DNA of 64,000 bases from Parachlamydiales bacterium (GCA_041671045.1 JBAZCF010000002.1:124001-188000); one strand, 5' to 3'. Positions 20,801 to 29,367 are shown, counted from the stretch's first letter. The notes: a model not told the origin generated them from the sequence alone. A program made the numbers and translations.

Positions 20801-23800
20801 GCTGATTATCATTCCTTCAATATTCTGCCGCGGACTCAAGAGCTGGACCTTTCACGAAATCTTGAACGGGATGCTCAATTGAGCTTTGGCACTAGGATCA
20901 CCCGCTTTAATGTGAAGCGTAACCAGCCATTAACTTTAATTCAATTATCCGAAGAGTACAAACGTCTAAAAAGTAAACGTAAGCAGACCACAACCTGTGA
21001 TCCTGAAACTTACCAGCTCATAAGCATACAGATGGATGTACTTTCCTATCGTTATAGATACACTGAAGAAAAATCTATTCCACCCGAAATTCTTGAAGAG
21101 ATTCGTCTTTGCCAAAGCATCTTGAGGATAGTACGTGCAAAAGGGATAGGTACTTTTGAAGAGGAAGATCAACTGATCAACCCGAACTATAAAATCATCT
21201 TCTCCTTAGGCTCCCTCCATACTTATAATCCGGCCTTTGCAGAAGTCATGCGGAAGATTATCGTATGCCTAATGGAGGACCCTGAATGGGCAAAAGCCAT
21301 CACGCAGAACAGTCAAGAAAATTGGACAGATATTGAGATCGATCAGAAATTCAGCGTCAAAATAATAGATTACTTTGTGAAAGAGTTTGGTTTTGAGGGC
21401 AGAGACGCCGAACTATTCCGCACCTTCGTCTTATGTCCTGAAGAGGAGAAAGCTTTCGAAGAATCTTACCATTGGGCTGAAATAAACTTGTTCCGTAGTA
21501 AGATTGCCTTGATCAAAGGGGTAGTGAATGTTTGCTTAAAACAAGCGAAGAAAGGAAGCATCAATGCTAGGAATGGGTATGCCTTGTCATTGCTAGATCC
21601 TAACTATAAAGTCCCCATTCCGGTAGAAGCTAAAGACCAATTGAAGGAAACAAAAGAAGGCAAATGTCAATTTCACCCTGATGTGGCCCTATTAAGGGCG
21701 TTTTTCTATTTCCATGCCAGAAAGCTCACGCAAAATGAAGCTTTAAAAATGATCACGAGTACTTATAAAAAGGCTAGAAGTTTATCCAAAGGTAGAATTC
21801 CTTTAAGAGATACCATTGCAGGGATTCAATTTCATAAAATGCTTGCAGAAGCTGGAGTGAATGTAGATGAATTTCCCATTGCATCGATGAAATCTAAAAT
21901 CAATAGGGTTAAGTTGGCCCTTTTGCTTCAACATAATCCTGTTGCCATCAATTTTTTTGTTGAAACAATAGTTTCTGAACAAATCCAAATTTACGGAGAG
22001 ACGATCGATCGCTCTACTCAATTCATGCGTTCGATGTATCGCTCCACTATATCCTTAAGTGCTACGCCACAGTCAAAAGATGCTCACGGTCGCTCCACTG
22101 AATTCACTCCTGTGGGCTGGGCTGAACCGGGAATGACAGAGACGGCTAAAGGGATAAGAGAAATGGTTTTGAATAAAACCGGCACTGACAGTGAAGTCCG
22201 CCTCCATGTATTGCAAAGTGAGCTTATTGATGAACTTCTCGCTGAATGTATCGAAGGTGTAATAAAAGATAATGCCGCGGGAATCATCGAAGCTGCTCCT
22301 TTATTTTCCAGCATACCGAATTATGAGATCGCGGTAAAACTGCGTGAGAAATTTAAGGAGTCGGGTATCACTGCATTTAAGGGGATATTGCTCTACGATG
22401 AAAAAGATAAATTACCCAAAGTATTAGACCTCAACACCGGCACTCTGCAAGTTCTGCAAGGAAGTGATTTTCGCGAGGAAGAATTATTCAAGCTTTATGA
22501 TGAGTCAGCAGCATCCAATACGGATTGGAAAAGTGCTGTCAACCACTTATTCAAAGTGGTTATAGGACCTTATTCTACCCTAGAAGAAATTGGGCAGGGG
22601 ATGGGGCGTGCACGTTTGCTGCATCTTCTGCAAACAATCTCTTATGTCATGCGTAAAGAGACGCACAATGAGCATTTCGCAGGTAAGGATAAAATTTCAC
22701 CTCAGGAAATCCTAGATTTTCTATTAAATAACTCCAAAGTGGCGAATGAGCTGCGTGTTTTCAATGCACTCAAAGACCAAATGGAAAATGAGCTTCAAAG
22801 CCCTCTCTATGATAGGAGGATTGGTTTAAGCAGTAATAAAGACAATTGGGAAAATGAACTTAACACACCGCCTAATCCATTGGATGCAATTAGAATTGTT
22901 AGAGACAACGAGGAAGCGTTGATAACTCAAAATGCTGTCGATCCCTGGGAAATGTACTCTAATATGCGTAAAAATAACCTTACAGTCAAAGAATTGGAAA
23001 ACGTACAAACCCGCTGCATTGGAAAGATTGAAAATTCAAAGAGCCTTTCTTACAAAGAACGTAGCCAATATAGGGCAAATGTTAATAGTTATACTCAGAA
23101 ATGGACTGGAGAGGGGTCTGTGCCTTTGCCTCTTACTGTGAATGGCGCTTCGTCATCTGTCCTTGCACAGGTCGAGGTGGTAAGAACAACGGAAAAGAAC
23201 ACCCAATATAGCGGAGGAATGGTTGTAGTGCAATCGAATCTTCGGTATAGTAGGGATAGATTCGATAAGTCTTTAGATGTTTTTCAACCGGGCTTTTATA
23301 AACCATCTGCCTTTAAACGCACTGCCCTACGAGTTATTTCCTTTATTAATCAAAGATTTGGAGAATTTGCTCTTGTACTGTTGGCGTCTTCTATCATTAT
23401 TGTAGGAGTCGGCTCTATTCTCGCCATAGGCCATAATGTCATAAGAGTTATAACTGTGGGGGCAAATTTCTCTTTACTTTGGACCACCCTAAGTTACATC
23501 TATCGTACTGTGATGCTTAACCTAGTCACAATATTCTGTTGCACACGTATGAACTCTATGGTTCATATCGCCTTTAAAAAATTTAAGGGTTTTGAAGCAC
23601 ATTATCTTATCGATGTAGTAAGCCAAGGGATTAACAGTAAGGTGAAGCCGGTTCTAAAGATGTTCAACACAGGGCATTATACTACCAACACTACCCAGCT
23701 GAATGTTATGGTTTCAAATAATAAGCAAAAATTTTTGGACGAAGAGAACAGTTCGCAGATACCTTATCTACTCGATGCTAAACGTCTAAAACAAGTCCTG

Positions 23801-24268
23801 GTTGTCCGTGAACTGCTTCCAGAAGGGAAGGATATTCTTACTCTTATTGATATTGATATGAACGACAGCGAAGATATAATAGCCGAGTTGATGAATGATC
23901 GCGAATCTACACTAGATGTATCCCAGCGTACGGTACAAGTAGGGATATATGATGTAGAAGCAGAACAAAGCGAGCCGATGGCACGTTTCGTCAACCAGGG
24001 TAAAAACGGAATTGAGGCAGAAGCCATCATTAAAAATCCGGCTTTCCATGCCGGAATGGCCTTGTTAAAGCTGCATAACGGCTATGTCGAGATGCTGCCT
24101 AAAGAGTTAGATATTTTGACGACAAATATGGTAGATCAGATCGGCTTAGATGAACTTCAGAATAGGCAGGTAGTAGATAAATATTTGCGCGAAACCGTGT
24201 TAGAGCAAAAGCACGAAATCCAAGAAAATTACTCTAATACATCGCTCGCGATAAGTCTACGCGGCTAG
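14900..24268 (+). CDS. Giant protein 2, 3122 aa, paralogue of giant protein 1
   Basis: Unbroken frame of 3122 codons, nearly the same length as its neighbour and alignable from end to end. The N-terminus starts differently, with a proline-rich PLPSPPPYIPS stretch. Helicase-like motifs recur in the same order: APLGYGKTI (about 1947-1955), FEEEDQ (2086-2091), LSATP (2386-2390) and GQGMGRAR (2565-2572). LSATP and FEEED are closer to canonical motifs III and II than in giant 1. A hydrophobic segment at about 2820-2880 precedes a conserved tail that includes IPYLLDAKRLKQVLVV. The pair probably arose by tandem duplication and has diverged widely since. It may use its own promoter, since 251 bases separate the genes. 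Function unknown; a large membrane-attached P-loop protein acting on nucleic acid or as an effector are both possible. Confidence 0.85.
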   Translation: MSFFSNIFSSFNKQDPLPSPPPYIPSLEEIESYEEDLNASASLPCEIDENIALEDTYLYFDDCPSLYFAPSSIASCAKTLTNHPNTVIANRAATFISEMEEFAAAVKAGAGGVDYDVLADQYDQNKVVWVTFEKPGFLIRLDPIQRTVHLINATPSSSNTGDSVQKAKPNAHGRGIVFNGRSKRYSAFKMSAHTYSGQDLMKVLKNANQDSNPDAFLLLAFPSIFGMTEANVMESEAYPERYLESISKSDFLKSFEVAFTYHLQGIFEAEPSFGQEADIILKQAQFKREFQTLKISLKSTANLRSVESKISKCTLLIAMANTLDASGMLEGSDEVFKVLNSMFVDLSKQKETLLNKSVVVSLLFDLTETAMPKVNINLANERGGASINEIDSANAQPVNEASKNPAEMPSVQNITPETEKQLEVLENRNFNEMDTLSVLKQSSEDFRVILDNVKDSVDLLKDTKAEIIPIPLNGNSLLEPLFKNILTKYLPKLIMALPMPNKAGGDFWEEISPEECESYLQLLDEVHDLLHLMDVQENGESRLLNYLLLACIDRLARLDTKSRLNATFPTYDYDIKSLYQDEHFILFDIDLHAKALELILYYDPQYKYHQSFKNVHSYKYFKKAIQKSNFALFSLLDKKIHPLRWDPLGSSEDREGNTYAYYKQFIEDENVQNEWSILGDNAPKTEAEKVLWVAERAVNGHPCLPKSVTAMQKAVVRTINSCYPFLGAETPASPQASVFNQQSGILGGYHKYINVSLHGNTSPVNSVARSITENEFIKWEQTRFYRPPEQSPCPRIKTFASSLQNLVHYPQNKCLPRLQGTSTRDNVVSDLIQSERSQINSNPLDSLNRLVGYFQKNLDTVESFIREITLLFCQFNRLNHHLKCQPRFTARIKKFFVDVAIELLEKKSSKFILWCSLASTISSMVQKIDSNLSDQFPNADVWLEKEILPLCTDIEDKNKVHLAICKLGIFNERSVLYYFLSQNLVKNPLTDEITDEIKDVLLNEFRRDNSEDLKRLVFDILGEIYNISFIGPLAYNEEAGELSCGEYRLDINTFMVKCSNDKFLINVLPQKIFTNSLGDRPKLEKILPGNYQDIYEISQKGFEYELLPKEGTENLNPIHIYYDPQSNIIEIAKVFQGKLHRLMSSFEKSKLELEFPLFKQEKYHCWICHDNSRIVAEATGEKAIHIHTTPIGKDNLQIDKVIQGNLTLWHSRQVPEALKAYFDQFNPSKVYWADSRTGKLSAIKMESSALSFTVGEKDRLYVDQIKGFYIAQSETLPFLDVNVKTIQLINSEGKVKNIFYNRTLNEWVEIDYVNDRWEPKNRLGAIYLIYEYIITSRFADAQELIKSISLICDFDEKEKCMLNALKKLIVALDPSPNKIGLKIQFAILAYDIGVKDPNVFIEYVNYLKKNKYPDLTIAFQDVYRNPVIEVYRAYRNIEAKQAHSFLDTNDEIRVIDIFIAYCKSTLRDYSHFSLEDQFKRMLWSRCLTNLEALKGSLEGASEASVCSLPQTRTFNFNPQAWISPSYFIKLLDILNTNLSLLIRAENTKASKENREWKAPSNIKEELAFLNLTKIDPDAPIKSCDGVFFKYYYYITEIANEQQRQALLLSLELNAHHMSSTERSLIIFLKNLCLNPLYQPSLSTLLSWFRKYENSKSFWNITPLFLLCAGFSCIQFFTSGYEEYLTSIKECYQIASLWFQSSSYAIKFKAFVYPWVRPYHTEKENVYDCSAIDTFYTSIFAKFISESFTAENGSYCLTKDVSISAVIDKAQKTFIGAEQTNKVEFQNLLRMANTAQDNDYKSAALRELGRSHLDSKQLHSLFSHATEEQFMEKTTFKDPKSFAKFLVLVTGNYQIKSRIGQLGSFLTTMKDAQKINLSTSEGKLEYDCLVNEAIKKLLAVPAYTRTTARKERLLIAKEAQMGSLLRTDQYAKILEIEKNKEKEVLYEAPLGYGKTIVIRPVTNALIQTADYHSFNILPRTQELDLSRNLERDAQLSFGTRITRFNVKRNQPLTLIQLSEEYKRLKSKRKQTTTCDPETYQLISIQMDVLSYRYRYTEEKSIPPEILEEIRLCQSILRIVRAKGIGTFEEEDQLINPNYKIIFSLGSLHTYNPAFAEVMRKIIVCLMEDPEWAKAITQNSQENWTDIEIDQKFSVKIIDYFVKEFGFEGRDAELFRTFVLCPEEEKAFEESYHWAEINLFRSKIALIKGVVNVCLKQAKKGSINARNGYALSLLDPNYKVPIPVEAKDQLKETKEGKCQFHPDVALLRAFFYFHARKLTQNEALKMITSTYKKARSLSKGRIPLRDTIAGIQFHKMLAEAGVNVDEFPIASMKSKINRVKLALLLQHNPVAINFFVETIVSEQIQIYGETIDRSTQFMRSMYRSTISLSATPQSKDAHGRSTEFTPVGWAEPGMTETAKGIREMVLNKTGTDSEVRLHVLQSELIDELLAECIEGVIKDNAAGIIEAAPLFSSIPNYEIAVKLREKFKESGITAFKGILLYDEKDKLPKVLDLNTGTLQVLQGSDFREEELFKLYDESAASNTDWKSAVNHLFKVVIGPYSTLEEIGQGMGRARLLHLLQTISYVMRKETHNEHFAGKDKISPQEILDFLLNNSKVANELRVFNALKDQMENELQSPLYDRRIGLSSNKDNWENELNTPPNPLDAIRIVRDNEEALITQNAVDPWEMYSNMRKNNLTVKELENVQTRCIGKIENSKSLSYKERSQYRANVNSYTQKWTGEGSVPLPLTVNGASSSVLAQVEVVRTTEKNTQYSGGMVVVQSNLRYSRDRFDKSLDVFQPGFYKPSAFKRTALRVISFINQRFGEFALVLLASSIIIVGVGSILAIGHNVIRVITVGANFSLLWTTLSYIYRTVMLNLVTIFCCTRMNSMVHIAFKKFKGFEAHYLIDVVSQGINSKVKPVLKMFNTGHYTTNTTQLNVMVSNNKQKFLDEENSSQIPYLLDAKRLKQVLVVRELLPEGKDILTLIDIDMNDSEDIIAELMNDRESTLDVSQRTVQVGIYDVEAEQSEPMARFVNQGKNGIEAEAIIKNPAFHAGMALLKLHNGYVEMLPKELDILTTNMVDQIGLDELQNRQVVDKYLRETVLEQKHEIQENYSNTSLAISLRG

Positions 24269-24275
24269 CTTTTGA

Positions 24276-24312
24276 TTGCATCAAACGTTCTTATCAGGAA
24301 TGTTTGATGCAA
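24276..24312. terminator. Hairpin between convergent genes (likely bidirectional terminator)
   Basis: Inverted repeat with outer arms TTGCATCAAAC / GTTTGATGCAA, a G-T pair, then TTC/GAA, and a 7-base loop: a stem of about 15 pairs. It sits in the 47-base gap between the stop of giant gene 2 and the stop of rsgA on the other strand. There is no strong T-run on either side, so termination efficiency is uncertain. Confidence 0.6.
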
Positions 24313-24315
24313 AAC

Positions 24316-25422
24316 TTATCTTCGCAAATGCTCTTGATCAAGCTGCTCTAAGAGTGCGCAATAGGAATAGTAGCGTAGGGGATGGATTTTCTCTTCTTCG
24401 ACTGCTTGTATTACTGCGCAACCTTCTTCATGTGTATGTGTGCAATTAGCAAAACGGCATTTTGGAAAATATAAAGCAAATTCATCAAAATAAGCTGCCA
24501 CTTCATCCTTATTTAAATCCCACATACCAAAGCTGCGTATCCCCGGAGTATCAATCACCCATCCGCCGCTTTCAATAGGGATTAGTTGCGCTTTAGTTGT
24601 TGTATGGGCACCTTTTCCGGTCCTTTCTACCCCTGTTCGCGTCGGAAGCTCGCTTCCTGTCAGCATATTGATCAGAGAGGATTTACCGACACCGGACTGT
24701 CCGGAAAACACGGATGCTTTATTGTGCATCACTTCTTTGAGCTTATCCATTCCTTCGCCTGTCACCGTACTGACGCCGATCAGGGGAACTGCGGCAAGGG
24801 CATAAGCTTTGCAGGTTTCTTCATACATCGCTTTTTCAGTTTCGTATTCTTCACTTTCAAGCAGATCGATCTTATTGATGATAATGACATATTTCATCTT
24901 GCCTTTATCAGCTGCGATAATGTAGCGGTCGATAATAGGGGTTTTTAATAGGGGTTGCCCCACAGAAACGGTGATTAGGACAAGGTCAATGTTGGCGGCG
25001 ATAATATGTTCTTTTTGATGGGATAAGTTATCAGCACGCGAAAGAACAGTTGTACGGGGTTCAACTTCAAGGACCATACCCTCACGTTCATTCATGGGGA
25101 TAAAATGGACAAAGTCCCCTACAGCTATTATGTTTTTCATGCGGGCAGTTTTATGTTTCAAGGCGCCGCTGACAACGCAGGGGACAAGTGTACCTGTCGC
25201 AGTGGCAACTTCCATGAATTCGCCGCTGATATTTAATACTCTTCCGCGATCTGTCCCTTCTGCAGAAATAAAGGATTCTGTTAGTTTCTTCTGCTGATCC
25301 TGGTCGCTTTTCTTATATTGGGAGCGGTCTTTGGCCCTTAATATTTTACGGTCTGAGCGTGATAAACGCTTTTCATGGCGTTCTAAGTCTTCTTCATAAT
25401 GCTCAAAAAAATCTTTAGCCAT
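24316..25422 (-). CDS. rsgA: Ribosome small subunit-dependent GTPase A
   Basis: Circularly permuted GTPase that checks late maturation of the 30S ribosomal subunit. An OB-fold-like N-terminal part ends near VPCVVSGALKHK. G4 NKIDLL precedes the P-loop GQSGVGKSSLIN and G3 DTPGIRSFG, the permuted order that defines YjeQ/RsgA. A C-terminal zinc-binding CRFANCTHTHEEGC follows. At 368 residues it has a longer charged N-terminal extension (FFEHYEEDLERHEKR...) than E. coli RsgA. It is the last gene of the minus-strand operon after pcnB and the RNA methyltransferase, and its start overlaps the end of the methyltransferase by 8 bases. Confidence 0.95.
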   Translation of the reverse strand: MAKDFFEHYEEDLERHEKRLSRSDRKILRAKDRSQYKKSDQDQQKKLTESFISAEGTDRGRVLNISGEFMEVATATGTLVPCVVSGALKHKTARMKNIIAVGDFVHFIPMNEREGMVLEVEPRTTVLSRADNLSHQKEHIIAANIDLVLITVSVGQPLLKTPIIDRYIIAADKGKMKYVIIINKIDLLESEEYETEKAMYEETCKAYALAAVPLIGVSTVTGEGMDKLKEVMHNKASVFSGQSGVGKSSLINMLTGSELPTRTGVERTGKGAHTTTKAQLIPIESGGWVIDTPGIRSFGMWDLNKDEVAAYFDEFALYFPKCRFANCTHTHEEGCAVIQAVEEEKIHPLRYYSYCALLEQLDQEHLRR

Positions 25423-26164
25423 GGGGACTCAATGAAGGGTTTAGTAAAAACATAAGGATACTGCCTGCGATGGAAACATTCAATGATTCGCTTTGCGGCA
25501 ACATGGGTATTGTCACCTTTTCGCACCAGGATGCTGCAGTAGCATCAATTCCTTGCCCTTCATTTCCTAGAATAAGTAAAGGGTGGTCGAGGGGGGTGAA
25601 AGTGCGGATATCTTTTCCATATAAATCTGCAGCAATAGGGGTGAGCCGGTTAGTAAGACTTAGCTCTTTGAGCTGCTGCCAAGTTCCTTTGCGCAAGCGC
25701 AGATGAAATTGGGCTCCTCGTGCAGAGCGCAGGGCTTTGTCATTATAAGGATCGCAGGTGTTAGGCAGTAAGAATACCCCATCCCATCCGAAAGCAAGCG
25801 CACTGCGCAGTAATGTTCCGAAATTGCCCGGATCACTGACACCATCTAATGCCAAGAGTGATCTGCAAGGAGTTAGGTCTGCTTCCGGCGGTAGACCCAC
25901 AACTGCAATATATCCGTCGGGATTTTCTACTCCGGAGATTTTTTTTAGAACGGAAGGGGAGGCAGTAAATGTCTCTGCAGCAGTAAGTTGTGAATGGGGC
26001 TCCTCGGTAATGAGAACTTGGAGAGGAATTTTCTGTGCAACTTCCGTAATTAGGGTGCGTCCTGAAAGAACGATCTTATTTTCTTTACGTCTAGCGGTAG
26101 CATCAGTACGCAATTTAGATAGATGTTTAACCAGGGGATTATCAGTGCTTTGAATGTGGATCAT
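25415..26164 (-). CDS. TrmH/SpoU-family RNA 2'-O-methyltransferase
   Basis: Predicted SAM-dependent ribose methyltransferase of the SPOUT superfamily acting on rRNA or tRNA; the target cannot be told. An N-terminal substrate-binding domain (HLSKLRTDATARRKENK) leads into motif 1 DPGNFGTLLRSA, motif 2 LILGNEGQGI and motif 3 IPMLPQSESLNVSIAGS, which form the trefoil-knot SAM site. A GTG at 26176 extends the frame by four codons. The ATG at 26164 is preferred because it forms a 4-base ATGA overlap with the pcnB stop, giving 249 residues. Confidence 0.88.
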   Translation of the reverse strand: MIHIQSTDNPLVKHLSKLRTDATARRKENKIVLSGRTLITEVAQKIPLQVLITEEPHSQLTAAETFTASPSVLKKISGVENPDGYIAVVGLPPEADLTPCRSLLALDGVSDPGNFGTLLRSALAFGWDGVFLLPNTCDPYNDKALRSARGAQFHLRLRKGTWQQLKELSLTNRLTPIAADLYGKDIRTFTPLDHPLLILGNEGQGIDATAASWCEKVTIPMLPQSESLNVSIAGSILMFLLNPSLSPHG

Positions 26165-27387
26165 TCTGCTGACCACTTAGAATTTTTTTTCATATCTTCA
26201 ATGATGCTTTGAGATTGATGGAGGTCTTTTTCGATAGAGACCTCTTCTGCAATTCGCAAGAGTTTGCCCATTGTCACTCCGGGTCGAATTCCTTCTTCTA
26301 AAAGATGCCCGGAAGTTACGACAGGTTTTTTAGCTATAAGTCTCTGAGTATGGGTACCAAGATCTTTTGTGCGCAGTTCATTGTCTTCAAGAAATTTTGT
26401 TCGCTCCAAAGGAGTTTTTATAGCTGCCATGACATTGACACAGTGAGAGCTGTATTTCCGTGCATAAAATTTTGCCCAGGCATAGCGGCTTGACATGTTA
26501 TTTAGACTTTCTAATTCATGCCAAGTTTCTGCGATCTTTCGATCTTCTCCGCTCAACTTTAAATAGGCGCAAAGATCCAGCATGTTGTCAAGGGTATAGC
26601 TAGGAAATAGTTGCAAGACAAAGAGAAGGGTCGGTGTTTTTTCGGGAAAGTCTTTAAAAGGAGCGACTAAGTGCTTTAAGTCATTCATATGTAGATTTTT
26701 AAGGTCAGTAAAAATCACATTCAATAGTCCCAGACGATGCAAGGTGATAAGAGCGCCATCAAAAGAGGGTCCCTGAGCCATTTTATTCAATTCCTGCCAT
26801 ACCCTTTCAATAGCGACCGCTGGAAAAAGGGTATCGCAGTTTTCTAAGATAGCTTCCTGTGTGGCGGAATCAATAGTAAATCCAAAACGCTGGGAAAATC
26901 GAACTGCGCGGATCATGCGCAGCCTATCTTCTTTAAATCGCTCATCAGGAATACCGATGCAGCGAATAATGCCCTGTTTTAAGTCGTGCATTCCTCCGAT
27001 ATAATCGAATATTTCCTCGGTCAAAGGATCATAAAACATCCCATTGATCGTAAAATCACGGCGTTCTGCATCTTCTCGCGGGGAGGACATCTCTATTTTA
27101 TCGGGTTTGCGCCCATTTGTATAAGCAATATCGCGGCGGAAAGTAGCGACTTCAAATTGGTGGCCTTCTAAGTCTACAATCACAACTCCGAAAGCGATGC
27201 CTACGCATAGGGTCCTAGGAAAAAGATCGAGAATTACCTGAGGCGAAGCATCCGTTGCAATATCTATATCATCCGAGGGATGACCCAATAGAAAATCACG
27301 CACCCATCCACCTGCAAAAAAAGCAGTATAGCCTGAGGCATTCAATTTTTTTATAATGCTAAGCGCTTGGGGGTAACTATCTTTCAC
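26161..27387 (-). CDS. pcnB: Poly(A) polymerase / CCA-adding nucleotidyltransferase family
   Basis: Class II nucleotidyltransferase that adds A residues, or CCA, to RNA 3' ends. The N-terminal head has FFAGGWVRDFLLG and DDIDIATDA (metal-binding DxD). RRDFTINGMFYDP and the neck GIPDERFKEDRLRMIRAVRF follow. Chlamydiae commonly encode two such proteins annotated pcnB; whether this one does polyadenylation or CCA repair is not decided by sequence alone. The start is a GTG at 27387 with no obvious Shine-Dalgarno, and no in-frame ATG precedes the conserved head. First gene of the minus-strand operon, divergent from sctJ across 109 bases. Confidence 0.88.
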   Translation of the reverse strand: MKDSYPQALSIIKKLNASGYTAFFAGGWVRDFLLGHPSDDIDIATDASPQVILDLFPRTLCVGIAFGVVIVDLEGHQFEVATFRRDIAYTNGRKPDKIEMSSPREDAERRDFTINGMFYDPLTEEIFDYIGGMHDLKQGIIRCIGIPDERFKEDRLRMIRAVRFSQRFGFTIDSATQEAILENCDTLFPAVAIERVWQELNKMAQGPSFDGALITLHRLGLLNVIFTDLKNLHMNDLKHLVAPFKDFPEKTPTLLFVLQLFPSYTLDNMLDLCAYLKLSGEDRKIAETWHELESLNNMSSRYAWAKFYARKYSSHCVNVMAAIKTPLERTKFLEDNELRTKDLGTHTQRLIAKKPVVTSGHLLEEGIRPGVTMGKLLRIAEEVSIEKDLHQSQSIIEDMKKNSKWSAE

Positions 27388-27496
27388 AATATTTGGATAC
27401 TTTTTTTATAAGGTAACATAATTTGGGTGAAATTAGAAGTTATGTTAGGATGCGCAATATATATAGCATAAAACGTATTGAAATCCGAGTAATTAT

Positions 27497-28489
27497 ATGC
27501 ACCAATCTTCTACCTTAGTACCTTCTCGAAGCGTAAAATTTTTGCAGTGGCTATTTATTTTGCTGCTCACAATCCCACTTTTAACAGGGTGCGACAACTC
27601 TAAAACGATTGTGCACGAGTTGGACGAGAAGGAAGCAAACGAAATTTTAAACGTTCTTTCTAGCAAAGGTATCGACGCTATCAAGCTGAAAAGCGGTGAA
27701 GGCGGCACCGGGGGGGCAAGCAAGGCTACCCTTTGGAATATCGTGGTCCCTGCAGAAAAAGCCTATGAAGCAATGTCTATTTTGAACCAGAGCGGATTGC
27801 CTCGTCGACGGGGCCAAAACCTGTTGAATATCTTTGGCAACGTAGGATTGGTGCCTTCGGAGATGACTGAAAAAATACGTTATCAGGCTGGTCTGAGCGA
27901 AACTTTAGCGAGTGTTATCCGTAAAATGGACGGCGTTTTAGATGCCGAGGTCCAGATTTCCTTCCCGGAAGAAGACCCTTTAAATCCGGGCAATACCAAG
28001 CAAAAGATGACTGCCTCAGTCTATGTAAAGTATTCACCTTTGTTAGATGATCCTAACGTCCACCTGGCAACAAAAATCAAACGTTTAGTTGCGTCCGGCG
28101 TTCCAGGACTGGATTATGATAACGTAACCGTTATCTTGGACAGGGCCCGTTTTGCTAATATCGAATCTACAGACACTGCTCAGAGGGAAGAGAAAAGCTT
28201 TGTCAACATCTGGACAATTGTCGTTGCACAAGAGTCCGTAAGCCGTTTCCGCATCATCTTCTTTAGCTTTATATTGTTAATACTTCTCCTGCTAATGGCT
28301 GCGGGGTGGCTATTATGGAAGGTCATGCCTGTTGCGGAAAGAAGCGGCGGGTTTAAATCCCTCTTCTCCCTCTCTCCTTTGACTGGTGTTAAAGCAGAAG
28401 AAAATAAAGAAGATAATCCGGACGATAAGAAAAAAGAAGGGGAAGATAAGCCTAAAGAGGCTGCCGACTCCGAAATAGATGAAACCTAA
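27497..28489 (+). CDS. sctJ: Type III secretion inner-membrane ring lipoprotein SctJ
   Basis: Builds the periplasmic part of the inner-membrane ring of the injectisome (YscJ/PrgK/FliF family). A lipoprotein signal peptide ends LLTGC at about residue 32, the lipidated Cys. The first ring-building domain runs through HELDEKEANEILNVLSSKGI and the second through MDGVLDAEVQISFPEEDP. A C-terminal transmembrane helix IIFFSFILLILLLLMAAGW and an acidic/lysine-rich tail of about 50 residues follow. It starts a six-gene block; its stop overlaps the next start as TAATG. Confidence 0.95.
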   Translation: MHQSSTLVPSRSVKFLQWLFILLLTIPLLTGCDNSKTIVHELDEKEANEILNVLSSKGIDAIKLKSGEGGTGGASKATLWNIVVPAEKAYEAMSILNQSGLPRRRGQNLLNIFGNVGLVPSEMTEKIRYQAGLSETLASVIRKMDGVLDAEVQISFPEEDPLNPGNTKQKMTASVYVKYSPLLDDPNVHLATKIKRLVASGVPGLDYDNVTVILDRARFANIESTDTAQREEKSFVNIWTIVVAQESVSRFRIIFFSFILLILLLLMAAGWLLWKVMPVAERSGGFKSLFSLSPLTGVKAEENKEDNPDDKKKEGEDKPKEAADSEIDET

Positions 28490-29367
28490 TGGTTAGCGGC
28501 GCTGTAATGGACCCAAATACGACAAAATTACTACGCGTATTGTTGAATGCCTATTACGGCAGTAATTTTGCTACCGCATGCCGCTTTTTGCCCGAAGAGG
28601 ACGCTGAGAGAGTTAAAAGTCTTAACGTCCAATCCACCGATTTTTCTTTTGCCTTGAAAAATCCGGAAGAATGGTTAGATAAGATCCATTATTCATGGTT
28701 AGCTCCTATCTTGGCAAAATACAGCCCTGTAATCCGCTCCTTAGCTGTTGCTTCATTGCCTGACTATCAAAGCTCTTGCATCCGCCATTATATGTCATTG
28801 GATAAAGAGCCCCCTCCTTCAAAAATTGCAAAATCTTACTTTCTAAATGAAATTTGCAGTCAAATGGGAGTAAAAGATGTCATTCCCGAACAGCAGCTCC
28901 CCGAATCGACCTTCCGCTTTCTTGCAGAATGGGATAAGGAAAGTCTTTGCAAATTGATCGATTTACTAAGCATGTACGACCTTGCGGAAAAACTAAAGCA
29001 TATTGTAGACAGACGAAGATTGCGCGATATCTATGCGTGCTTAAACAAAGAACACCTGGATTATCTGCGCATTTGCATGCATAAAAAAGAAAAGGTAGCG
29101 TCGCCCAGCATCAATTTAGACCAATGGAAAGGAGATCCTAAAGAATTGGAACACCTTCTGCATCGCAGAGGCTTGGTAAGGTTCGGCAAAGCATTAAGCA
29201 CCGAGCCTCCTGAAGTCCTTTGGCATATCCTACACCGTTTAGATACTGGCAGAAGTGCAATTATTAAAATATGCCTGCAAGGGAATGAACCTCCAGCTGT
29301 CGTTCATGCCTTAAAACAACAAGTACAGTCCGTAATAGAATACCTCGATACAAAGAAAAAACCGTGA
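28489..29367 (+). CDS. SctK-position type III secretion protein (CT560-like)
   Basis: Soluble 292-residue protein between sctJ and sctL, the position held in Chlamydia by the CT560 gene. I see no catalytic motif. The content is helical with several Cys, for example RHYMSLDKEPPPSKIAKSYF and DLAEKLKHIVDRRRLRDIYA. Its position suggests the cytoplasmic sorting-platform adaptor SctK; this is inferred from gene order. It overlaps sctJ by one base (TAATG) and sctL by four (GTGA), so translation is probably coupled. A second in-frame ATG at 28507 would shorten it by six residues. Confidence 0.65.
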   Translation: MVSGAVMDPNTTKLLRVLLNAYYGSNFATACRFLPEEDAERVKSLNVQSTDFSFALKNPEEWLDKIHYSWLAPILAKYSPVIRSLAVASLPDYQSSCIRHYMSLDKEPPPSKIAKSYFLNEICSQMGVKDVIPEQQLPESTFRFLAEWDKESLCKLIDLLSMYDLAEKLKHIVDRRRLRDIYACLNKEHLDYLRICMHKKEKVASPSINLDQWKGDPKELEHLLHRRGLVRFGKALSTEPPEVLWHILHRLDTGRSAIIKICLQGNEPPAVVHALKQQVQSVIEYLDTKKKP

